From contig WHVA01000206.1 of the NCBI GenBank assembly GCA_015179125.1, forward strand, positions 62,001 through 126,000: 64,000 nucleotides of DNA. The letters run 5' to 3'. The position numbers and the translations under genes are program-made. This stretch comes from Gautieria morchelliformis. Taxonomy: Eukaryota; Basidiomycota; Agaricomycetes; Gomphales; Gomphaceae. Below the pieces are notes generated by a model, which made no database searches, was not told where the DNA came from, and saw only the letters and a list, made by a program, of their open reading frames with translations. This document shows, piece after piece, positions 31,788-44,198 of this stretch (the first letter of the stretch is position 1; every line of letters begins with the position of its first letter).

Positions 31788-33452
31788 ATGGCTATTGGTA
31801 CCCTCTGGAAGCGGCTGTCGTCCCGAGAGCTTACGGTCTTCATCCAAGCCCTCTCTCTCGTTGCTATTTTCTTCGAGGGCTATGACCAAGGTATGTACTT
31901 GCCTAAACCTCTCTTATTCCAAGGTATCTCAGTTACGGCACAGGTGTGATGGGCGGCGTGAACGCCTCGCCCAACTATGTCGCAGAAGTCGGCATTGGCC
32001 TGCCTGACGGCACCATCACGGATACCACTCACCAGGGCGGTATCGTTTCCATCTACTACCTAGGTGCCATTGTTGGCGCCTTCGTTGGGGGTTGGATCGC
32101 GGACCGCATTGGCCGCATCAACGGCCTCCTCGTCTCGGCAGTGTTTGCCTGCTTAGGCGGCGCCCTGCAGGCTGCGACGCAGAGCTCGAGCTTTATCCTA
32201 GTTGCGCGAGTAGTCACGGGGCTGGGGACGGGGGCGCTGACTTCCATCACGCCAGTGTACATCGCGGAGGTGTCGTCGGCGGGGCATCGTGGCGGCTTTC
32301 TGGGCTATGTCTTCATTGCCAATTATCTGGGCATCTCCGTTGCATATTGGCTCGCTTTCGGGCTGTCATTTGTGGATGGCGGTAGTTCGGCTGTGCGGTG
32401 GCGGTTTCTGTTGGCATTTCAGTGTTTCCCAGCTCTGCTGCTGCTAGGAGGCATCAAGCTCCTTCCGGACTCGCCTCGGTACCTTGCGTCTGTGGGCCGC
32501 CTGGACGACGCGAGAGAAGTCCTTGAGCATGTACGCGGGAGTAAAGGGCCCGAAGTGCAGGAGGAATTCCTTGAGATTTGCGCTGTCGCCCAGGGGGCAA
32601 AGCCGAGTTCTCCTGTTCAGTTTGCAAAAATACTCCTGGGGCGCGTGAATAAGGTCGACAGCCCACATCTGGGTCGTCGAGCATGGCTGTGTCTTTGGCT
32701 GCAGATCATGGCATCCTGGACTGGAATTACAGCCGTGACTGCCTATAGCCCGGTGGTAAGCGCTCCAGGCGGTGTGTGATCCAGTGGCTGATGACCACGG
32801 TTAGCTACTGAATCAAGCCGGATACAGCGCAATCAAACAAAACGGGTTAGCCGGCGGGCTCAACACAATCGGAATCATTGGCACGATTATCTCCGCCCAA
32901 ATTGTGGACCGTTTCGGACGGCGCCCCTGCCTGATATGGGGTGCCTTTGGCCTCTTCATCGTCAACCTCGTAGCCGCGTCCCTCTACGAAGGCAGCCGGC
33001 AAAACCCGTCTCTGGCCACATCCATAGCGCCAGCAGCGGTGACGATGCTCTTCCTCTTCAATCTGATCTACGCCGCGACATGGGGCACGGTAGCCTTCTT
33101 GGTGCCTACGGAGATCTTCCCGTCGGAAATGCGCGCACAGGGCAACGGCTTCGGGATCACCGGCTGGGCGATTGGCGTAGGGTGGACGGTGCTAGTCAAC
33201 CCCATCATGTTTTCGCACCTCCAGTCGCGCACCTACTTCTTGTTCGCGGGTTTGAACTTGCTGTGGATGCCCATCGTCTTCCTCTTCTATCCTGAAACCG
33301 TCAACCGCTCGCTCGAGTCCATCGACGCCATGTTCGCGAGCGACAGTCCGCTGTACGGGAAGATGGAGGAGGCGTATCGGGCGGGTAATGGCAACGTGTT
33401 GGCTGCTCAGAGAGCGAACGAGGAAGCATATGAGAAGACAGAAAAAGTCTGA
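31788..33452 (+). CDS. MFS sugar porter (sugar transporter family), 520 aa
   Basis: Three exons (31,788-31,890, 31,944-32,755, 32,805-33,452) joined through canonical introns of 53 and 49 bp give 520 residues in one frame. The product has the sugar-porter plan of twelve membrane helices: FFEGYDQGVMGG in helix 1, GGWIADRIGRINGL between helices 2 and 3, the PDSPRYL motif after helix 6, a central cytosolic loop, DRFGRRPCLIWG between helices 8 and 9, PTEIFPSEMRAQG, and PET after helix 12. It should sit in the plasma membrane and import a sugar by proton symport. The substrate cannot be told from sequence. DML1 starts only 121 bp after its stop, in the same direction. Confidence 0.9.
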
Positions 33453-33573
33453 AGCGTGTCTTTTGGTGTGGAATGCAAAGTTCAGTGGCCCGTGGGAAAG
33501 TTTCACTACGTGCTTTGCCTAGCTGTAGTAATAACATCTAGTCGCCATTGCAATGGTATAGCACACCTGCATC

Positions 33574-35731
33574 ATGAAAGAGCTCATATATATACATGCT
33601 TCTTCCAGCTACATTGCCTCTCACTTCTTCAACACCCAGCAGTCCTATTTCATCTTTGACGATCCCAGCGGCGACAAGCCTGTCAAAGTCGACCCCGACG
33701 TGTCATTCAGAGAGGGTCTTGCGCCAGATGTAGGTCAGCGACTACCGCCGCCATTCTTACTGATTCCGACGTCCCCCAGGGTTCCACGACCTTCTGTCCT
33801 CGCCTCCTCTTGATCGATTACAAGAGTAAATCCATCAGTGCATATAAGTATGTCTTAACCATCTCAAACGCCATATAGACAAATTTGGCTCTTTATCCCA
33901 TATCAATGCTCTCAATGTTGGTGAAGAAGATGCCCCGGTCGATTCGACGTGGTCAGCTCCATTTTTGACGTTCGCTCTTCATTTCCAACCTAGAAAACCT
34001 CAGGACAGGGCCTGTTTCGGAGCATCTCCAGGACCCCATCCCGCAGAGCTCATATCACGCCCGCCTTGACGCTGGGGAGGATGAAGAGGATGAAGATGAC
34101 TTAGATGTGGAAATGGACCAAGGCGAGGACGATTCTGTCCCCGATCTCACTTCCTCCATTCGCTTTTGGTCCGACTATTCACGCGTGTTTTACCATCCTC
34201 GCGGTCTCCACCGCATCCCGGACCCTGCAGAGTGGGAGCGCGAAGCCGGATGGCCACAGGGTGTCGAGAGGTTCCACGCGTACGACGCGGTGCGTTCACT
34301 TGACTACCCATATGGAAAAGTTCCATGAGACTGACAAGAGATGCGTGTGCCCAGAATCAGGCTGTGCTGGAAGACTCCTTCAGACTATTCGCAGAAGAGT
34401 GCGACTTGTTACAGGTACGTCTTCTGCCGCGGGCCGCTTGTGCTCATCGCTTAATCGGACACGTCCTTAGGGTGTCCAGCTGTGCATGGACGCGCCGTCT
34501 TTCGGCTCCTTTACAGTGTCACTTCTTTCCCAGTTCCGTGACGAGTACCCCAAACTCCCTGTCCTCAGCTTCTGTTCGCTCTCGCGGCATGATCCTGCTG
34601 AAGTCAATTTAGAGGATGTGGGTTGCGTGTCTCTTATAGCCAGTTTCGCTCTGATTGATACTACGAACATATTAGACACCGGGTTGCGTGAATGCCTTGA
34701 ATGATGCATTAACACTCAATGAATTGGCGACGTTATCGACACTGGTCGTGCCCTTACAATCTCCCGCCACATGGCGTCACGGACCGTGGAGTGAACATCT
34801 AAAGGTCGATGTGTGTGTTTGTAGCCCTCTTATTTACCTAGGCTTAATCCCGCTTGAGACAGTCCACACATCCCTATCACACCTCCGCTCTCCTTGCGGC
34901 CCACATTGAAAGTTCCACGCTTCCCCTCCGGTACGTTAGAATCCATGCACAAAACCTCGTATACCTAAACACCGTCTCGCCTCAGGTTAAACGCTTCAGT
35001 GCCCTGCTCTACAGACCTTGCATCCCTCTGCGCACAGCTCAACTGGCGTGGTAACACACCTTTCGTCGCGTTATCCGGTGCATTTCCTGTACCCCCATCT
35101 CCTCTCGCTCTCGATAAATACTCATTCGACTATTCACACCCTGCCTCACTGCCCAAGGTACATACTTTCTGATGGTTGGTTCTGTCATAGTTGCTGATAT
35201 ATACGCGTGAAAGGACAAGAGTTCAGTGCCGTTTGCACAGCGGGATGTGTACCGGGGCCTAGACGCACGAGAGAAGGCGGCTGTCCAGAGCTGGGTTGTG
35301 GATGCACAATCAGAGTTGCAGGAGCCCTTCCTTACCAGGTGATTTCGATCAACATTCCAGCCTTTCAAGGCTCACACAGTCTTCCCAGGGATTACATCGA
35401 TATTCCATATCCCATCCCATCATCGCACCCTCAGTTCTTCACAAATCTGGGTGTTACCGGCCGGGGCATTCTCTCTCCCGCCTCAACGCGCGTCCGCTCG
35501 CTCCCAACATACACGTCCCTCCGTACCACACCGCGCACTGGAGTCCTTGCGAGGTCATATGCTAGACTTGTGGAGAACATACGGAAACGAGCTGTGGGGA
35601 TTGTGGAGGAGGTTGGGATCGAGCGGGACGTCTTGACAGACATCGAGGAGCAGTTCTGGATATGGGATGGTGCGTATGGCGGGGAGGATGACAGAGACGA
35701 AGTTTGGGGTGAAGATGAGAAGGATATTTGA
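33574..35731 (+). CDS. DML1: DML1/misato homologue, tubulin-like protein of mitochondrial inheritance
   Basis: The first exon (MKELIYIHASSSYIASHFFN) matches the N-terminus of the Misato/Dml1 family, where a tubulin-like fold begins M-(R/K)-E-(I/L)-I. Later pieces are diagnostic: CPRLLLIDYKSKS (about 33,790-33,845), SIRFWSDYSRVFYHPRGLHR (about 34,155-34,215), PDPAEWEREAGWPQGVERF, and MDAPSFGSFTVSLLSQFRDE (about 34,486-34,545). The last exon, from about 35,340, ends at 35,731 with an acidic tail. At least eight short introns are needed, and internal boundaries are approximate. Family members act at mitochondria in organelle and mtDNA partitioning. Confidence 0.8.
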
Positions 35732-35986
35732 TAAAAGTTGAACGGTAAGAAGAGAAGGTGTGGTGGCTATTACTGCACATCCAGGAGGAAGGCGGTGCCT
35801 CTAGCATGGGATTCATGCCTTCCCCTGAAAACTGAACTTAACGTGACGGGGAGGTATTCTCTAGAATCAAATTACACCTGTAAGTATAGATACATGCCGG
35901 ATACGTAATAACAATTTGCAAGGTGATAAGTGCAACTACTTGTTTTTGGAGGGCCTAACATGCAGACCGTCAGCACCGGTCGCAAT

Positions 35987-36408
35987 TCAAGCAATAGAGG
36001 ACACATACTTGTAATGAAACTTCTTTCGCGTCATCGCAAACTCGCCTAGCTTGTGCCCCACCATGTCCTGTGTAATAGTCATCTGGATGTACTCCTTGCC
36101 GTTGTGCACTGCGAACCGGAGCCTATACTCGCGCAGTTACTTGTTAGCCCGCCCCAGGCTGTGAAGTGAAAACAAGAATCTACGAACGCACCCAACGAAT
36201 GTAGGAAGGATCGCACACGCCCGAGCCTGTGTTTTGATTACAATATTATTACGCATGGAGTCGCGCAGCGCTGGAAAGTTGACAAAGTAGGGCCCTGGTA
36301 AATACCAAGTTCAGTTTCTTTTGCTATCTGTCGTTTTCTAGGATGGAAGGTGGGACAAAACGTACCTTTCCATGCTGACCGAGAGAGGATGCGAAGTGTC
36401 GCATGCAT
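35987..36408 (-). CDS. RSM19: Mitochondrial small ribosomal subunit protein uS19m
   Basis: Three exons on the minus strand (36,366-36,408, 36,192-36,294, 35,987-36,122) with introns of 71 and 69 bp give a 93-residue protein, the normal size for S19. Hallmarks in order are [40 protein letters not shown] and [20 protein letters not shown]. uS19 sits in the head of the small subunit and contacts rRNA and uS13. The start is the ATG at 36,406-36,408, giving a short basic N-terminus. A further 3' intron replacing the final six codons (VSSIA and stop) is possible because the sequence AAGTATGT could be a donor. Confidence 0.88.
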
Positions 36409-36905
36409 TTGGTCAAGCTAAGTAGCTACAACAAGTTATTTTGCTGTGAATTTAGTCACGTGAGTGCCGTGCTCACGACTGGCCGGCATGTCGCGTATAA
36501 ATATTGGACTCGGGGAAATAGGTTTTTTTTTTCTTTTGTTTTTTATACCTTATACTTATATGTAATCGGAGCTGTTATAAAATAACGACTTCAAAGTATT
36601 TTTTCTTCCCAGCGGCGGTAGCTTTGTATTGACAGGCAATCGACTCGGAGCTACCATCAAACGCGTAGTAGTACTTCAAGCTTCAAGTACTTGGCCTTTC
36701 AACTTACTTATCTCCTCAACGCACAAGCTGGGCGCACTCATATTCCGTCACAGACTAAATTTTCAACATTACTTCAACATTATTCTGTCTTCCGCCAAAG
36801 CTTATGTTTGTGAGCGTGACGATTTTTAGCCACCCGCATCAGTTATAAACTTACGCGATATCTACGTATGACATTAATCTCCAGAATTAGAGCAATTGGT
36901 ATTAA
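36409..36905. other. Intergenic region
   Basis: AT-rich sequence between the divergently placed start of RSM19 and the stop of the MLKL-like gene. No gene seen. The RSM19 promoter should lie in its left part. Confidence 0.5.
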
Positions 36906-39290
36906 TCAACGGGTTATCCTCTCAGAGTACGCTCGGAGATTCTCCTTCCAAGCCACATACCATGTCCCTGCTTCATTCTGTGTGGGAAATTTATGGGTTC
37001 GTCTGACGGGGATGACTGTGTCATCGTCAGGCGCCATGCGCTCCTGGATCAAGTAACGGCCATCCTGAGTAATTCGCATATGAGGCAGGATTGATGTGCT
37101 CGTGATAGCTAGGTGTGAATTAGAGATTTTCATGCTCTTATACTGACCAAAGAGGTTGAGCCATGATTCCGACATCTGTAAGCATCTTAGCCGCTTGACA
37201 TGAACTTCATAGCAAGGATGACAAACTGCTGTGCGGGTCTGGACGCGCCTGTTGGTCTTCTGCATCCAACAGACGGTCTCTTCTGTCAAACTAACATGCT
37301 CCGCTTGTGGCGGTAATGTGGCTACTAATGATGAGCATACGCAAATTTCAGAGCCTTCACAAAGGTACTCACGCGGCAAGTCACCCATAGCACAGTTCTT
37401 AAGATACGTGAACCAGGCCAGACACGCTTCTGCGTCTCTGAAAACCAATTCAAAAGAATGGAACCAGTCGGGGTGGGAGGCGATGGTTGTGTATATTTTG
37501 AGTTGATTCCCTTGATAACGCCAAGCCCATGTTGTTGTTACATTGGCTGCCGTAAAACTATTTGGAGTTCGGGACACAATTGATGTTGATACCCGTAAGC
37601 CCCAGTGACGTAGTTGTATATCCTGTTGTGGATGGCAGTCTATTGGTATCGTCCACTCGACCACTGACAACAAGACGACTCACGGGCCACAAGGCAGAGC
37701 CCAAAACAGGTTCTCGGTTGAAAACTTGCATTGTACGAGGATCTATTAAGGTACGTTTCACCCGGATAGGCTCATTCTGCCCGGCCAATTTTATGGCACA
37801 GTTCTTCAAAGCCCTATACCACCCGTCCGCCATCGCTTCCGTTTCGAAGTGATATCGCCGGGCAGTTGTAGGCTCCTCGGTGTCAGCTCGAACGGACCTT
37901 TCATGAACAACAGTGTCTCCGCTGCGGTAGACCTTCGTAAAGCCGGCAGTATTACCACTGATGTATGTGAAATGAGTGCCATGTGCTCGAGAGCTTTGTG
38001 AGTGACCACCTAGAGTCATCACCCATGGAGCACGACCCTAATGATAAACAATCTTTATTAATTTAAGCGTGTAACTAGCAATTAAGTGGCAAATACCGAT
38101 CGTCGATGTTGTATAGAGTCCGGGGTCTTTTGCAGCCAGCAGTGATAGGTTGTCCTTACTGACACCTCGCACCTTTGAGGAACCGTATCAACGGCATCAG
38201 TTGTTGCATACGCCTGAAGCCAGTTGAACCAGGAGGCAGCTGTGGCATCATCAGGAAAGCTAATGTCCATACGATCACGCCAATCGGTGTACGCCGGGTT
38301 TAGATCAAAGGAAGTTATCCGGTTCTTCATCAGCGACCAAGTCCACAACGCAGCTCCCCCATCAGAAAGGACGTCAAAACTCCCTGCTTCCGTCACCGCA
38401 GTTGAACTACCTGCTGAAATGCCCCACGTAGAGAATTCCATGTCCTATCTGGAACTGTGAGAATACTTACTTCAGAATCTGATATTGGATACGCGCCTTA
38501 TCGTAGCGAGACGCTAACACGGGAACACCGCCACGCGTTTCAACCGTGCATGATTCACTGTAAGACACTTTAACACGCTGAGGTTCATAATCCCTTATGT
38601 GTGTTCTCTGGTTAGTTGTTGTAACTGTGTCTAGCGACACCGTGGAATGTTCCTGATCTTGTATACTGGTGGAAGAAAGATCCCGCATCTCAAGAAGTCT
38701 TCCCAGCTGGGTTCTAAGATCTCCGTATGCAGCAATCTGTTACGTGCACGCGCAACGCCAATTAGCACACTACTACAGTGGATCTCGGAGACGCACGCTG
38801 AAAGCCATTGACAGATTCTGCAAGCGAGTCTGAAAATACTCAATCTTTCCCACAACGTCGACATTCCGCATGAGCAGCCTGAACAAGTTGACTTCTGCAT
38901 GTTCTTTTGCGAAATCGCGAATACCCTCCAGGACACTACATATCAAACAGGGTGAGAGCAATCTTCGGCATATATCATATGGCAAACGGCTCCATACTCC
39001 TGGAACTTGAGCAGCAGGTCCTGCAGATGATCGTTGATGTCGATCTTCGTGAGAACGCGGTTTACCGCCATGAAGAGCTCAGTGCTGGAGACAGCCAGAT
39101 TTCTCAGCGACCGCCTATTGTTCGAGGTCTATTGTTATTGTCTTCACGCATCGTGACCAATAGGAGATTGATTTGGACAGACCGTCTGAACACTATCCCA
39201 AATAAATTTGAGGATTCCAAAAGCAGGTTTGAGCCCAGGTACAGGGATAAAGTCTGTTGCAATACCCACAGCCCCTACCACTATGTCCAT
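36906..39290 (-). CDS. MLKL/HeLo-like four-helix-bundle protein with four C-terminal repeats (670 aa)
   Basis: Seven exons close in phase: 39,183-39,290, 38,998-39,128, 38,797-38,935, 38,521-38,736, 38,097-38,444, 37,684-38,037 and 36,906-37,622. Introns are 54-76 bp. Residues 1-150 match the basidiomycete MLKL_NTD-like domain: IPVPGLKPAFGILKFIWDSV, then ELFMAVNRVL, LEGIRDFAKEHA, and LQNLSMAFS. Such domains are adaptors or membrane-acting cell-death domains at the front of NLR-like and kinase proteins. No NACHT or kinase follows. The C-terminal 470 residues are two copies of a module of about 235 residues (exons 5+6, and exon 7), each made of two diverged halves with an F-x(5-6)-A-x(2)-W(F/Y) core (AASWFNWLQ, ADGWYRALK, CLAWFTYLK, GTWYVAWK). 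A PH-like fold is a guess. Function unknown. Confidence 0.75.
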
Positions 39291-40418
39291 GGCAGCTGAG
39301 AGGTTGCGATGGATGTAAAGAGTAACAGAGAAGTAATAGAAAGGCGGTGTCAGGAGACAGGACCATTCTGAGGACGCGCTTGATTGTCACTTCGTGGGAC
39401 GTCAGGCATCACGTGCCACCACCGCTCGGAGTCAATCACACCTCTTTCGGGCCACGCCTAATCCAGATGAGCGCTTCTAGAGGTTCAGATGAGTTGGCTA
39501 TCCAGGTATCTCCCGGCGAAACTTGAAGAGCTTAGAGATCTGGTTTTGCAAGTGGTACAATTGGTCAATTCAACCCTTGTCAGAATAGACTTCCAGAGCA
39601 GATAAGACTGCATCCTTGCACTGTATACTAGGGCTGCGCGCCGTCCGTATTATGCCTACGGCCATATAATGTACGGTAAGTTGATGGTATATGGCAGACC
39701 GTATACCGTCCATATGTTCAGTACCTGATAGTACGGTATGGGTACCGTACCGTCCGTATTACGATTGACTGATTCTTTTGAGGGGAGTGAGGAGGGGTTG
39801 AACTTGAAGCATCAGCAGATGAATTCATGTAACTGGATGCCACCACTTGACGTTGGGTGCGAGCGATGGGCGATGGGACGTGTTGCAACGCGTGACAACG
39901 CGCAACAGGGTGCGGTGCAGATCGCTGAGGGTGGGTGGGAGTGGGCGCGAGTGCTTCAAAGGGCGCCGAAAGTCAGCAGCCGTTGATGCCGGATGGCACC
40001 AGGCCCGGTGAACCGCGTACTGACATTGGAGGCGTATAAATACGGTATCATACAGCGTCAACATCGTCTACCGTGCCGTCAGCACAGCACACAGACGGTA
40101 CGGGTGCTGTGGCCGTAATACGGCACCGTACAGCCGTTGGTGTACGGCAACGGCGCGTAGCCCTGCTGTATACCTCAGGCCTTCCTGGACATGCTTCAGC
40201 TTGATGAACATATTGTGAAGGACATTGCTTCTTGATGTGGGTCATTTTGATTGCAGGGTATACAGATAATCCCATCTCTGTACGACTGTCACCCTTGCCA
40301 GTTAGTATATGGTACCTAATACTCTAAGCCCGATCCAAGAAATCGCAGAAAAACATGACAACACTGTGCGGCGGGGGACGATAAATTCTATCCCAAGACG
40401 CACAAAATCATTACGGAA
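39291..40418. other. Intergenic region containing an hAT-type MITE
   Basis: Apart from the MITE at 39,629-40,165 nothing coding is recognised. The promoter of the MLKL-like gene should lie just right of 39,290. Confidence 0.5.
39621..40173. mobile_element. hAT-superfamily MITE with 8-bp target duplication
   Basis: The element 39,629-40,165 (537 bp) has imperfect terminal inverted repeats: left TAGGGCTGCGCGCCGT, right (inverted) CAGGGCTACGCGCCGT. It is flanked by exact 8-bp copies of CTGTATAC at 39,621-39,628 and 40,166-40,173. Eight-base duplications and CAGGG-type ends are typical of hAT elements. Subterminal zones are rich in CCGTAC/GTACGG words. No transposase frame is present, so it needs an outside hAT transposase. 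Confidence 0.85.
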
Positions 40419-41032
40419 TTATGGACTTGCTGAACCCCCCTCGGTATATTTCTTGAGCCCATTGGCCATGGCCTCGAACGATATCACGAGATTCTTGCGC
40501 ATGAACCAACGAATTATCCAGGCGGCAGGTCCATGGAAGACCTGAAGCGTGATGGATGAATATTAGTGCCATATTAAATGGCATTAAGGGATGCAGAGCC
40601 GCGCACCTCCACTGTCATATACTTTGTCACTGTTCTCCCATCAACCTGCACCCCTGTGACCTCCTGCCATCTTTCTGCCCTGAATAGCCACTTTGGAAAG
40701 CCGGCCGCTTCCCAAACGACTCTGCGATTTTTTTCGTCGATAAAGGTGATGACATCCTTGGCAGATCGAAGTCCCTTGTCGTTATCGTCCAGACCTTTCG
40801 GTGGGATGCGGACGTGCATAATTATATGGGCACCTTCGCTTGGCTTTGGATGGGCCAGCAGAGGCCGAAAATTGGAGTCTGTAATAGCCTGGGAGCGCAC
40901 AAAGGGATTCCAGGCCGGATAAGCGGGAAAGTCAAGAATTGCATTCCAAACCGCCTCTAACGGTGCATCAATAGTGACTTGGACTTTGACGTGCGTAACT
41001 GCGCGCGTGATATCTGGCGGAAGACGTGACAT
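40419..41032 (-). CDS. SRPBCC (START-like/polyketide-cyclase-type) domain protein, 182 aa
   Basis: Two exons (40,607-41,032 and 40,419-40,541) joined by a 65-bp intron give 182 residues. The sequence follows the SRPBCC helix-grip layout: an N-terminal strand with VQVTIDAPLEAVWNAILDF, the PAYPAWNPFVRS loop typical of the polyketide-cyclase/dehydrase subfamily, a central VWEAAGFPKWLF region, and a C-terminal helix (WFMRKNLVISFEAMANGLKK). Proteins of this fold bind hydrophobic ligands. Ligand and role here are unknown. No signal peptide is seen, so it is probably cytosolic. The neighbours give no functional hint. Confidence 0.8.
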
Positions 41033-42756
41033 ATTCAGAATTGCTTAGTCTGGCTGCGAGTATGATTAGCTCTCATAGCCACAGAGAGACACGGCGCCAC
41101 TTGCCCCTACGCCTTGAGGATGCCACGGCCAGAGTTGAAGCCTGGAAGGAAGAATTAGAAGACAGTAAGTATCACAGGCAAACGTAGCAAGTCGCGTGAA
41201 TCAGTGGCGTAAGCAACGTTTGAATTAACATTGGACCACCAAAAGGGGCTGAGCACATCAGTCACAGCTTTGTATGTAAGCGCCTGCTGTTACTTTGGCG
41301 TCCATGCGTCCTAGAACAGTTTATAAGAGATCATCTGTTCCAACTTCCAAATATCGAATTGCAACTGGCAACTTAGGTCCAACTCTGGGAGGCCGTGACC
41401 GCAAGGAAACGGCGCTTACGAGCGGCACGGAAACGGTCATCATACTATATGTACCTGGGGGTGCTAAGTAAACTCCTAGCTCGGAGGCGTGCCCACCAGT
41501 CACGGCTTCTTTGCTTTCTTGAAGGCCCTAGGCTTAATTGTCAAAAAAAAAAGCATTTTATTTCCGAGTTCGCACCTCGATGTCCAGTGGCTGAACGTGT
41601 GTCACATCACTGAAAATTCAAGTTCTAACGGGCCGGGCCGGGGTGTAGTAAAAGATATTCGTAAGTGAGCCCTTTGCATTCTTTCCTTGATGGACTCGGC
41701 GTGTCCAAATTGGCGTTGTGTCTATACTTACATTCGTCCTAATGGCAAGGTGATCCTATCAAGTACCCTCAAGATCTTTCTCACCAAGCTGAGTTTACGC
41801 CGCATCGCGGAGATTAGTATCATCAACGCTGTGACATGCAAAGTATACCCACAAGTGAGCCGCAGGGCGACCACAGAGCGGAGAAGGTACGGTATGATGA
41901 ATTGTTTGTTACCTTTCAGCGGCCTGATTGCTTCTCGGTGGGAAAGTTGGAAATGATCGGCCGACTCTCGCCATTTGCATCATTGCCGCGGCTCCAAACC
42001 AGTATTCCGGAACTCGAACTTTGAAATAATCGAATAGGACCAATCTTGCGTTGTTAGGGATCACAAGTCTCAAATTACTCTATGTTTGTACGAGCGGATC
42101 GAGCGTTGATTGATCGACGCCTCAAGCTCAAACCAGTGGTTACACAATAATGTTGATGGCCAGATTGGTGAATCCCCCGGCAGGCAAGACGACTGTGCAG
42201 GGATTTGACCAGTTTTCCTATCTACCTGCAGCACTAGGAATTCGCACAGGGGTAGCCAAAAGCCTTTGGCGCAAGGCACTGTAACACGTGCTTGTTTCAG
42301 GATAAAAAAATCCCCCTCCGAGCCGCCGTTCTTATCGTCTCGCTTCTGTCAGGTTCGTGGTACTGCCTTCCCCCCTGGTATTGGTTGTGCCTATGGATAT
42401 GTCGAAGATGGATATGGACATATGCAAGACATGCTTGACACACCAGTGTTTTTACAGGTGCCAGCACCTTGATGCTGTATATAATGTACAGGCCATCGTA
42501 CTCATAAAGTATGTATAGGCTGTAGCCTACCAGTGCATTAGTTAAACTGCACGATCACGGCAGCATTCAAGTGCATTGCAACCTAGGACAGAAGACATTC
42601 GCTTTGCTCCTTGCAGACCTCCAACATGGCGGACTGATTTCCATTTTGCCGCAAGTATTATCTGCCTAGTAAAGAGATTTGTAATTTTTATTGGTATTAG
42701 CACATTGATTCAGGCCCAGCTCAGCTCTTATATTTCAGAATACTTACAGCGTATCT
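41033..42756. other. Intergenic region, 1.7 kb
   Basis: Short frames only (for example 41,687-41,956), none with a recognised domain. No repeat ends were found. Confidence 0.45.
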
Positions 42757-44198
42757 CTAATACTTCCTGATCAAGCCGTCGTCACCGGCCGTCCATATAC
42801 TTCCACCTGCAACTTTGATACCCCTCACAGGATCACAATTGTAGCCGACGAGCTCCTCGACAACTTGGGGCCCCTCTGGTCGAATGGAGGCAATATACGG
42901 CAGCCCATCTGCACTTGCTATGGCAAGGAGTACCTCACCATGCACAGCCGAGACAACGACCATGTCTTCTACAGAGGCGCCATTGCGCTGAAATGAGAAT
43001 AGGGGAGCGGTAAGTTGACGAGTGTCAAAAATAGTTATGACGCCTGTGCGTGAGCCCGCAGCCAGTATGTGATCGGCACTCGAATAAGCCATTGATTCCA
43101 AAGGGGATTTTGAAGTCGATACTGGTCCCGAATGGAAGAAAGACGATTTGGAACCAAGGTCAAACCCTTCGAAGCTGCCGTTATGGAGGGCACAAAAAAC
43201 AACCTTATCCATCGTGTCAACTTCCCGCGAGTCTAGAGACATAGGAATATTCTCCGTCACGTCACCGTCAGGGGGTCTATATATCACTGGATCAAAACCC
43301 CTTGCGCCAAGGGACAATTTGTAGACAGGAGAATAGTCTGTGGAGCCCATTGCACGTATTTGTGAACCGGACCCCACGTCCCATAAACGAATTGTGCCGT
43401 CCTGTGGTAAAAGAAAGCATATACGTCAGGAATGTTGAGATTACAAGATAAGGCTCAGTGTTTGCATATGATTCACCTTTGCACAACTGATTACATTCTT
43501 ACCCAGAGATATTATTCCCGAATCGGTCACAGCTCGGGTATGGGCCTTAAGGGTGCGAGGGACTGAAAGGTTTTCAGCAGATATGATTGATAGCGAGAAA
43601 TCATTTGACGCCGTGAGGATGACTTTGGAAGAAGGAAAAAAACGCAGCGAAAGAATGGTGGATAAGTGTGGTTTTGATGACAGAGGTTTTGAATTTCCAG
43701 ACGACGAGGAGACCTGGATGTTCCCATTACCGTCGCCTGTGGCGTACAAAGACAGGTCTGGGGCCACATCAAACGCAGTAATCTGGGGTTGCTAGGTACA
43801 ATGAGGAGTACTGGATTAAAACCATGTGGAAGCTATTACTTGCTGGTTTGTATCACCAAGTACTTGGCGAGGTACACGTAGTCGCGTGGTCGGGATTGAC
43901 AGGGAAGGACAAGTCACGGTATATACACTCTATCCTTTCGTCAAGATCAAAAGACAGGATCAAATCATCGGCTGCTCAAACGTACATGGTCACCTTTCTG
44001 AAACTCAATGCTATCAGGGATTAGGTCCACAGGACCATCGTTTCTCCTTTGAACTCGGACTTTGCCATGAATGCTTTGGTGACCTTGCTTGTAGCAAGAG
44101 ACCCAGAAGGGCTCTGCATGAATAACGGCCTCCTGTACCTCTGCAATAACAGTTTGGAAGTCATGTTGAATAGTGACCTGTGGCAGTAGAATACTCAT
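42757..44198 (-). CDS. WD40 protein of the PAAF1/Rpn14 family (proteasomal ATPase-associated factor)
   Basis: Exons read leftward from ATG at 44,196-44,198: MSILLPQVTIQHDF and FWVSCYKQGHQSIHG (exon 1), a short exon with TRLRVPRQVL, an exon with QITAFDVAPDLSLYATGDGN, ILSLRFFPSSKVILTASNDF and KAHTRAVTDSGI, and a last exon with GSGSQIRAM through to the end GGSIWTAGDDGLIRKY. These are WD40 blades with the pattern of human PAAF1. PAAF1/Rpn14 chaperones bind the proteasomal ATPase ring subunits during 19S base assembly. About four introns are inferred; the ones near 43,390-43,440 and 43,770-43,850 are clearest. It is transcribed divergently from the telobox gene. Confidence 0.75.

Noticed and set aside
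37684..37704. 20-bp intron or frameshift in the MLKL-like gene
   Set aside because: A 61-bp intron (37,623-37,683) with CCC before a GTGAGT donor closes the frame and places the second module in register, so no frameshift is needed.
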